Positions 7,654-11,399 of a stretch of DNA of 11,399 bases are shown here, piece by piece (position 1 is the first letter of the stretch; each line of letters begins with the position of its first letter). Made by a program: the position numbers and the translations under genes. The DNA comes from Desulfobacteraceae bacterium (GTDB lineage: Bacteria; Desulfobacterota; DSM-4660; Desulfatiglandales; Desulfatiglandaceae), in assembly GCA_020349865.1 (NCBI GenBank), contig CP070700.1:1128492-1139890 (forward strand), read 5' to 3'. The notes under the pieces are model-generated. The model was not told the DNA's origin, made no database searches, and saw nothing but the letters and a program-made list of their open reading frames with translations.

Positions 7654-8435
7654 CTCTTCCTTTTCTTATAGTGCTTTACATCCCGGTATCTCTTCTTGCG
7701 GCCCATCTCTGTCAGGCCCAAGTAGAATTCCTTGACGTCTTCATTTTCGGAGAGCTTCTGACTGGGCCCGTCCAGAACAATCTTTCCATTTTCCATAATG
7801 TACCCGTAACAGGAGATGGACAGTGCTATACGAGCATTCTGTTCCACAAGCAGAATTGATGTGCCTTCCTCTTTATTAATCCTCAGGAGGATGGAAAAAA
7901 TATCTTTTGTGATTTGAGGTGCAAGACCCAGGGAGGGCTCATCGAGCATAAGGAGTCGGCACCTTGTCATGAGGGCCCTTGAGATGGCCAGCATCTGCTG
8001 CTCACCACCGCTCAGATACCCAGCTAATTGCGAGTGCCGATCACGAAGAAGGGGAAAATAGTTGAAGACAGCGTTCAGGTCCTTTCTGAGCTGACTCTTA
8101 TCCGATCGTGTAAAAGATCCGACACGAAGGTTCTCAAGGGTGGTGAGGTCATCAAAAATACCCCTACTTTCGGGAACCTGCACAATCCCCAATTTCACAA
8201 TCGATTCCGGCGAAAGGTCATCTATTCTATTTCCATTAAATCCGATAGTTCCTTCAGTCAGTTCGCCGGCTTCAAGATCCAGGATATGAGATATGGCTTT
8301 CAGGACGGTGCTCTTACCTGCACCGTTAGAGCCCAGAAGCGAAACGATGCTCGCCTTCGGAACCTGAAAAGAGACCCCTCTGACTACCCTTATGACATCA
8401 TGGTAGACTATCTCTATATTTTTAACCTCAAGCAT
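7641..8435 (-). CDS. livF: Branched-chain-type ABC transporter ATP-binding protein LivF
   Basis: This 264-residue ATPase is the partner of LivG in the importer and the first gene of the compact operon. Walker A is LGSNGAGKST (34-43), the signature is LSGGEQQ (141-147), Walker B is LLMLDEP (161-167) with SLGLAP, and the switch His position is Gln in VEQN (199), as is usual for LivF. A basic C-terminal tail of about 20 residues (GRKKRYRDVKHYKKRKRW) extends past the usual LivF end; my recollection is that such tails occur in transporters of this kind from Desulfobacterota. ATG with AAGAGG 4 nt upstream is the start. Upstream lies the inverted-repeat gap and tetR, so the operon promoter is expected within 8436-8600; TTGACA occurs there at 8547-8542 on this strand but without a good -10. 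Confidence 0.93.
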   Translation of the reverse strand: MLEVKNIEIVYHDVIRVVRGVSFQVPKASIVSLLGSNGAGKSTVLKAISHILDLEAGELTEGTIGFNGNRIDDLSPESIVKLGIVQVPESRGIFDDLTTLENLRVGSFTRSDKSQLRKDLNAVFNYFPLLRDRHSQLAGYLSGGEQQMLAISRALMTRCRLLMLDEPSLGLAPQITKDIFSILLRINKEEGTSILLVEQNARIALSISCYGYIMENGKIVLDGPSQKLSENEDVKEFYLGLTEMGRKKRYRDVKHYKKRKRWLS

Positions 8436-8616
8436 TTTTCCTCTTGCTTAGATGCACTGAAGATTATCGTTGAACAGAGAAGACACGTCTATCTTCTTGC
8501 CATGAGGGCTATCTTAAAATGAAAACATTATTACGATATTTTGTCAATAAAAAAAACATCGTTTCGATTTCACTCTTTCAAACTGATGCTTTCTGTCATT
8601 CCATTTTCAAGCGGGG
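8436..8616 (-). other. Leader/promoter region upstream of livF
   Basis: This AT-rich stretch should hold the promoter of the transporter operon. A perfect TTGACA is at 8547-8542 on the minus strand, but 16-18 nt downstream only TTTTCA/TTCATT is present, a poor -10. A short ATCG-aaa-CGAT dyad lies just upstream of it (about 8557-8567). I see no convincing gene; a plus-strand open frame running in from livF is only a shadow of it. Confidence 0.3.
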
Positions 8617-8748
8617 CAGTGGAATGCACTTGCTTTGAATTTTCATACAGAGGCCTAGGCGTTTAAAAAACCCCATGGTCAGAGAGGTTTAATGCGAGGC
8701 GGAGCCGAGGATCAAAAGCCTCGCTTTTCATAGTAGGGCACTCCACTG
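8617..8748. repeat. Imperfect inverted-repeat block 1 (132 bp)
   Basis: The block is bounded by CAGTGGAATGCAC (8617-8629) and GGGCACTCCACTG (8736-8748), which are inverted copies with two mismatches. Inside is a second hairpin, GCGAGGC (8694-8700) with GCCTCGC (8718-8724), followed by TTTT on the plus strand. It abuts the larger palindrome to its right. No protein-like signal was recognised. The arrangement looks like a small non-autonomous mobile or dispersed repeat, but copy number elsewhere in the genome is unknown. Confidence 0.45.
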
Positions 8749-8937
8749 TTAAAGCCAGATTGTGCAGTGGCCTCCTACTGCGAATTGAAATTCTTTGCTG
8801 CAACGCTTGTTTCCCGATTTTGCTCCTCGACATATTTGTTAATATGCCTCCGTCACAAAGTTGCTCCAACGGCGCGTTTCGCTATGGTTTTCTGCGCCTC
8901 GCTACGGATTCTACTGCACAATCTGGGTTTAAAACAG
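8746..8937. repeat. Imperfect ~190-bp palindrome, MITE-like
   Basis: The ends are inverted copies: TTAAAGCCAGATTGTGCAGT (8749-8768) and ACTGCACAATCTGGGTTTAA (8913-8932), 19 of 20 positions paired, with an outer CTG/CAG pair. The centre is a small hairpin CATATT-tgtt-AATATG (8831-8846), only about 2 bp off the midpoint between the ends. The two halves keep patchy complementarity between, such as AACGC with GCGTT. Short open frames across it on both strands look like by-products. No transposase is present. A dispersed non-coding repeat, or a relic that could form a long hairpin RNA, are the main options. Confidence 0.55.
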
Positions 8938-9043
8938 ACTTATAAGAGGGGCTTAGAGAGCTGCAAATAGTGGGCTTAAAACTTTTCACACTTGTTCGTG
9001 ACGTTTTAACAGCTGTTGAGAATGCTGCTCGGGTTTCCACTGT

Positions 9044-9661
9044 TTATTGAGATGCCGAGACTGTTTTCCAGACCAGATTGAAAAAACGCGGTATGGTATC
9101 CACGAGCTTCCATTTCATCCCATGATAATACCAAAGCTGGATCTGTCTGTGGCAATACATGTAGAAAAGATCTCTGATGTGATAGGGTTCAATGACAGAA
9201 TCTATTTCATTTCGAGCGTGCCCGTCTATGATGACGTCCCCTATGACCTCAAGGACATCATTTTTTGCGTAAGATCTTTCTCTCATCCAGGTCCTCATAG
9301 GCACTGTGATAAAGGCGGTGATGGCAACCCCTGGATTCCTGTCATAATAATCCATGGCGACCCAGAAGATTTTCCTGAGGATCTCTCTTGTGCTTTCCAG
9401 TCCTTGAATATGAAACCTTGCCAATGTAACGATCTCGCTGATCTTCTCATCAATTATGTTAAAGAGCAGATCTTCCTTGGATGAAAAGTACCGGTAGATT
9501 GTACTGGGGCTCAGGCCTGAGAGCGCGCAGATCTCTCTGATTTGTACCTGGTGAAAGTCTTTCTGTGAGAAGAGATCCAGTACCACGGGATAGAGCCGTT
9601 GTTTAAGCTTCTCAGGTAAGTGTGCATTTATTTCTTTTTTCTTCTTGCTCACATTTCTCAT
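9044..9661 (-). CDS. TetR/AcrR-family transcriptional regulator
   Basis: This 205-residue protein has an N-terminal TetR-type DNA-binding domain: helix-turn-helix at about residues 39-60, reading QIREICALSGLSPSTIYRYF, followed by the typical 'SSKEDLLFNII'. The remaining 135 residues form a helical ligand-binding and dimerisation domain with no motif that reveals the ligand. An unusually Lys-rich leader (SKKKKE) precedes the domain. The ATG has no strong ribosome binding site; a GTG four codons in is an alternative. It is divergent from the crotonase gene and lies upstream of the transporter operon on the same strand, so it may repress either or both in response to an acid or its CoA ester. 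That role is inferred from position and family only. Confidence 0.92.
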   Translation of the reverse strand: MRNVSKKKKEINAHLPEKLKQRLYPVVLDLFSQKDFHQVQIREICALSGLSPSTIYRYFSSKEDLLFNIIDEKISEIVTLARFHIQGLESTREILRKIFWVAMDYYDRNPGVAITAFITVPMRTWMRERSYAKNDVLEVIGDVIIDGHARNEIDSVIEPYHIRDLFYMYCHRQIQLWYYHGMKWKLVDTIPRFFNLVWKTVSASQ

Positions 9662-9706
9662 GGTGTTTATTCTTATACCTAAACTCTGTATGGAAATCCA
9701 GTGAAA

Positions 9707-9732
9707 CTAAAGGGCAACGCTAAAGGGCACTC
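9707..9732. repeat. Two tandem copies of a 13-bp unit
   Basis: CTAAAGGGCA occurs at 9707-9716 and again at 9720-9729, giving a 13-bp period just upstream of tetR. Spacing slightly above one helical turn would place two protein-binding sites on nearly the same DNA face. It could be a regulator site; no binding protein is identified. Confidence 0.4.
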
Positions 9733-9782
9733 AGGGGGTTTTTTATTTCGGGTCTACAGCGGATTCCGGTGCCGCATGAATC

Positions 9783-9838
9783 AAGGTATATATGGGATTC
9801 TTTTAAGGTATTTTATAAGGTAATTTTTTTGCCTTATA
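9783..9838. promoter_or_regulatory. AAGGTA repeats and a 7-bp dyad in the intergenic region
   Basis: AAGGTA occurs at 9783-9788, 9805-9810 and 9817-9822. The last copy overlaps a dyad TATAAGG (9814-9820) / CCTTATA (9832-9838) with an 11-nt T-rich spacer. A related inverted copy, TATACCT, occurs near the tetR start at about 9673-9679. Together they could mark regulator sites. The pattern is real but short motifs in AT-rich DNA arise by chance. Confidence 0.3.
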
Positions 9839-9963
9839 GAACCCTTTTCATGAAATCATGGTGTATTAAGTTAGTTTTCTGAGATGCTGAATTGAAACAG
9901 CCATTTCGTTGGAAAATCTATTGAACGTCTCTCTGATCAATGCTATCTCTGCCTGATCTTTAT

Positions 9964-9993
9964 TTTGACCATACCGTCAAATATCATGATAAT
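9964..9993 (+). promoter_or_regulatory. Sigma70-like promoter with overlapping 18-bp dyad upstream of the crotonase gene
   Basis: TTGACC (9965-9970) and GATAAT (9988-9993) are separated by 17 bp, a good sigma70 layout with transcription expected from about 10000. A perfect dyad TTTGAC-catacc-GTCAAA (9964-9981) covers the -35 and half of the spacer, the classic position for a repressor operator. The adjacent divergent tetR product is the obvious candidate ligand, by inference. Confidence 0.5.
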
Positions 9994-10039
9994 CTAAATG
10001 ATCTATAAACCATTCTTCTACCTTACAAGGGAGGATGAC

Positions 10040-10837
10040 ATGGATTACGAAACTCTACTGGTGGAAAAGTCAGGCTATACGGCCGTCGTGTCCCTGAATC
10101 GTCCGGAAAAGTTGAATGCCATTAATGTTCAGATGATGATGGAATTAAAAGCGTTGAACGAGGACTTAAGGGCCGACCAGAAATGCCGTTTTGTGATCTT
10201 TACCGGTAAGGGACGGGCCTTCTCATGCGGTGTAGAGTTTTCGAGAGAAGAAATGACCAAGCGATACAAAAAGTCAGGGTTGGCCAATGAAAGGTTGTGG
10301 CAGCTCTTTGGCCATGATTTCATGCATACCATGGAAAATCTGGAACAGGTGACGATCGCAGCAATCAACGGACCCGCCATGGGTGCGGGTCTGTGTCTGG
10401 CCATGAATTGTGATTTCAGGATTGCCTCGAAGAAGGCGATCCTGGGCATTCCGGAGGCCAATCTGGGTATCTTCTTTACCTGGGGTGCCACTCCTAGACT
10501 CACGGCGTTGATCGGACCGGCAAAGACAAAAGAGATGATTATGACGTGTGGTCCCGTTGACGCCTCTGAGGCCTTTTCCATTGGACTGGTTAACAGAGTT
10601 GTGCCTGCAGAAAAACTGATGAATCATTGTGAAGAACTTGTGAGCAAGATAGCGGGAAAAGGACCATTGGCGGTAAGGATGTGCAAGAAGATCGTTAATG
10701 CCGCTTCATTGTCGAAAATGGCCGATCTCTACCCTTGCGAGCCTGAACTTGTTGAAAGACTTATGCTTTCAGAGGACGTAAAGGAAGGTATACAGGCGTT
10801 TCTAGACAAAAGACCCCCCAGGTTCACGGAGGATTAG
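10040..10837 (+). CDS. Enoyl-CoA hydratase/isomerase (crotonase) family protein
   Basis: This 265-residue cytoplasmic protein has the crotonase fold. Family blocks are SLNRPEKLNAI (18-28), the oxyanion-hole region GRAFSCGVEF (58-67), INGPAMGAGLCLAMNCDFRIAS (109-130, quoted by its ends) and the GIPEANLG block (136-143). In classic enoyl-CoA hydratase two Glu residues act; here the first position is Cys119 (GLCLAM in place of GCELAM) while the second, Glu139 in IPE, is kept. One-Glu crotonases are often enoyl-CoA isomerases or other CoA-ester enzymes, so hydratase activity should not be assumed. ATG 10040 is chosen because GGGAGG lies 6 nt upstream; the frame stays open 14 codons further but without family similarity. 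It is divergent from tetR and could act on CoA esters made by the ligase encoded at 5028-6872. Confidence 0.92.
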   Translation: MDYETLLVEKSGYTAVVSLNRPEKLNAINVQMMMELKALNEDLRADQKCRFVIFTGKGRAFSCGVEFSREEMTKRYKKSGLANERLWQLFGHDFMHTMENLEQVTIAAINGPAMGAGLCLAMNCDFRIASKKAILGIPEANLGIFFTWGATPRLTALIGPAKTKEMIMTCGPVDASEAFSIGLVNRVVPAEKLMNHCEELVSKIAGKGPLAVRMCKKIVNAASLSKMADLYPCEPELVERLMLSEDVKEGIQAFLDKRPPRFTED

Positions 10838-10847
10838 ATAGAAATTC

Positions 10848-10958
10848 CTAAAGGCGCCAAAACTTTCCGCGGCCTCCTTTGGCCACATCGATCATCATCT
10901 TAACGTTCTCAAGCCTGGCATCGACAGGGCGTTGGCAACCGGTGGCCAGGAAAAAGCT
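10848..10958 (-). pseudogene. C-terminal remnant of a second UroD-family methyltransferase
   Basis: On the minus strand this stretch translates to SFFLATGCQRPVDARLENVK..., continuing to a TAG stop at 10848-10850. Aligned without gaps to the C-terminus of the intact protein at 371-1504 (GFFLTTGCECPVDAKFENVK...), 22 of 32 residues are identical. Only about 37 codons survive: similarity stops near 10958 and an in-frame TAA lies at 10965-10967, so it cannot encode a barrel. The conserved GCECP has become GCQRP, losing the second Cys. DNA-level differences show that it is a diverged paralogue, not a fresh copy. It ends 10 bp from the crotonase stop codon, convergent with it. Confidence 0.88.
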
Positions 10959-10986
10959 TGACACTTAAAGCCCGAAGAACTAAACT
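10958..10986 (+). promoter_or_regulatory. Promoter-like element P1
   Basis: TTGACA (10958-10963) and TAAACT (10981-10986) are 17 bp apart, a perfect -35 and a 4-of-6 -10. Transcription would begin near 10993, giving a roughly 30-nt leader before the small ORF at 11023. The -35 lies exactly where the UroD remnant breaks off. Confidence 0.4.
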
Positions 10987-10999
10987 TTATAGTATTAAT

Positions 11000-11027
11000 T
11001 TGACATTCTCGGTTTAGAAATTATGAT
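11000..11027 (+). promoter_or_regulatory. Near-consensus sigma70 promoter P2
   Basis: TTGACA (11000-11005) and TATGAT (11022-11027) are 16 bp apart; only one base deviates from consensus across both hexamers. The start site would be near 11034, about 165 nt before the end of the strong terminator. The ATG of the small ORF falls inside this -10, so a P2 transcript would not carry that start codon. Confidence 0.5.
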
Positions 11028-11139
11028 TGCTTTGGCTCAGAACATTACCCTCATTATCAGCGCAACAGGGATACTATTGTCCTTGTTACTTCTCCTGTTG
11101 GGTTTACAACCCAGGCGCCCTGGTCTGATAATGATGTAG
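11023..11139 (+). CDS. Possible 38-residue hydrophobic single-helix peptide
   Basis: The frame reads MIALAQNITLIISATG, then a Leu-rich run to residue 28, then QPRRPGLIMM and TAG. Residues 8-28 are long enough for one membrane helix, and the two Arg after it suggest a cytoplasmic C-terminus. There is no good ribosome binding site (upstream is GGTTTAGAAATT), and the ATG overlaps the P2 -10, so only a P1 transcript could carry it. Small hydrophobic peptides with a charged tail include type I toxins and membrane-complex subunits, but no family was recognised. The alternative is that this is chance coding inside a structured RNA gene. Confidence 0.35.
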   Translation: MIALAQNITLIISATGILLSLLLLLLGLQPRRPGLIMM

Positions 11140-11199
11140 CCGCGTACTTAAGATCCTCTAAAATCCGTTATCAGGCCAACCTGATAACGGATTTTTTTT
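11034..11199 (+). ncRNA. Candidate structured small RNA, ~165 nt
   Basis: A near-consensus promoter and a strong terminator bracket this stretch. Inside, TCATTATCAG (11051-11060) and CTGATAATGA (11125-11134) pair perfectly over 10 bp and enclose two small hairpins: GGGTT-tac-AACCC (11100-11112) and CCAGG-cgc-CCTGG (11111-11123), which overlap slightly and so may alternate. The terminator stem reuses TTATCAG/CTGATAA, so arms could swap partners. No known RNA family was recognised. A small-RNA gene, a leader or riboregulator, or the mRNA of the 38-residue peptide are possible. Ends are estimated from the promoter and the T-run. Confidence 0.4.
11161..11199 (+). terminator. Strong rho-independent terminator
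   Basis: AAATCCGTTATCAGG (11161-11175) pairs perfectly with CCTGATAACGGATTT (11180-11194) around a CCAA loop, followed by further T residues. The A-rich left flank gives TTTT on the other strand, so it may work in both directions. It ends whatever is transcribed rightward here: the candidate small RNA, or read-through from the crotonase gene. Confidence 0.9.
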
Positions 11200-11214
11200 A
11201 ACAAAACCGGAGAA

Positions 11215-11310
11215 ATGAAAGAAATGGATATGAACAATAAGCAAAAAACGGAGAAATGTGTCGCAGATTTCCGAAAACACCGGAATCTGCGGCGTGTCCT
11301 TGCGGAATAG
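11215..11310 (+). CDS. Doubtful 31-residue ORF
   Basis: The frame reads MKEMDMNNKQKTEKC and ends ...RRVLAE, TAG. GGAG at 11209-11212 is too close to the first ATG but is 11 nt from the second (11224). It is Lys/Arg-rich and resembles no family I know. A hairpin lies within it. Kept only as a low-confidence possibility. Confidence 0.15.
   Translation: MKEMDMNNKQKTEKCVADFRKHRNLRRVLAE
11262..11291. repeat. Hairpin-forming inverted repeat
   Basis: CGCAGATTTCCG (11262-11273) pairs with CGGAATCTGCG (11281-11291) with one bulged T and a 7-nt loop. No T-run follows on either strand, so it is not an obvious terminator. It could be a protein site or the leader of a gene beyond the right edge. Confidence 0.4.
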
Positions 11311-11344
11311 CCTCATCAACTGAATTGGGAACCTGAGATAGGGA

Positions 11345-11399
11345 ATGGAGAAAAAGTTGAAAATTATTTGCGGACAAGGATGCCGCGATAAATACCAAG
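11345..11399 (+). CDS. Possible start of a gene running off the right edge
   Basis: From ATG 11345 the frame reads MEKKLKIICGQGCRDKYQ and is still open at the window end. The upstream GAGATAGGGA is only a weak ribosome binding site. A basic start followed by a Cys/Gly-rich segment is protein-like, but 18 residues are too few to assign a family. Confidence 0.25.
   Translation, partial: MEKKLKIICGQGCRDKYQ

Larger units (their letters stand above)
9662..10039. other. Divergent regulatory region between tetR and the crotonase gene
   Basis: No gene is seen in these 378 bp. The region is AT-rich and unusually repeat-laden: a tandem 13-bp direct repeat, three AAGGTA copies with a 7-bp dyad, and a promoter-dyad combination near the crotonase gene are listed separately. 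A possible tetR -10 (TATAAG at about 9679-9674, minus strand) has no clear -35. The crotonase frame is open for 14 codons above its chosen start, but that part lacks family similarity. Confidence 0.6.

Noticed and set aside
8520..8547. Full promoter for livF
   Set aside because: TTGACA is present, but the expected -10 position is poor, so it is mentioned only within the leader-region entry.
8663..8869. 68-residue minus-strand ORF in the repeat region
   Set aside because: It spans both inverted-repeat blocks, has no ribosome binding site and resembles no family; likely a by-product of the repeat.
9008..9017. AACAGCTGTT palindrome downstream of tetR
   Set aside because: Only 10 bp with no T-run, so not a convincing terminator or operator.
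11198..11398. 66-residue minus-strand ORF at the right edge
   Set aside because: It needs a TTG start, overlaps the terminator tail and a hairpin, and shows no recognisable protein character.

Overview
The window reads as a chromosomal segment from an anaerobic, metabolically versatile bacterium, most likely a Desulfobacterota ('deltaproteobacterial') sulfate reducer or syntroph. This is inferred from the gene types: a Liv-type importer interleaved with an acyl-CoA ligase, a corrinoid protein with a UroD-type methyltransferase, and a LivF with a long basic C-terminal tail. No rRNA, tRNA, CRISPR array, transposase or integrase is visible.

Layout. Almost everything from about 9660 down to the left edge is on the minus strand. 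In transcription order: a TetR/AcrR regulator (9661-9044); a 608-bp gap with two imperfect inverted-repeat blocks (8617-8937); then a compact operon livF (8435-7641), livG (7653-6856), a long-chain-type AMP-forming acyl-CoA ligase (6872-5028), a periplasmic binding protein (4946-3741), livH (3612-2713) and livM (2693-1650). livF/livG and livG/ligase overlap by 13 and 17 bp. A GC-rich hairpin just after the binding-protein gene separates it from livH. Next come a UroD-family methyltransferase (1504-371, GTG start with a strong GGAGG) and the N-terminal 98 codons of a corrinoid-binding protein that runs off the left edge. An AT-rich 20-bp palindrome lies just before the corrinoid gene.

Diverging from tetR on the plus strand is a crotonase-family (enoyl-CoA hydratase/isomerase-like) gene (10040-10837), with a good sigma70-like promoter overlapping an 18-bp dyad. 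Right after it, on the minus strand, is a roughly 37-codon C-terminal remnant of a second, diverged UroD-type methyltransferase (10848-10958). From about 10958 to 11199 there are two promoter-like elements, a 10-bp long-range stem enclosing smaller hairpins, a possible 38-residue hydrophobic peptide ORF, and a 15-bp perfect stem terminator with a T-run. This is the best candidate here for an undescribed element: a small structured RNA or a small membrane-peptide gene. The last 200 bp hold only weak short ORFs and one hairpin.

How the genes may work together (inference): the ABC importer brings in an organic acid or aromatic acid, the ligase makes its CoA ester, and the crotonase homologue acts on an unsaturated CoA ester. 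The UroD/corrinoid pair moves methyl groups, for example in O-demethylation of methoxylated compounds. TetR could sense a substrate or CoA ester. The substrate cannot be read from the sequence.
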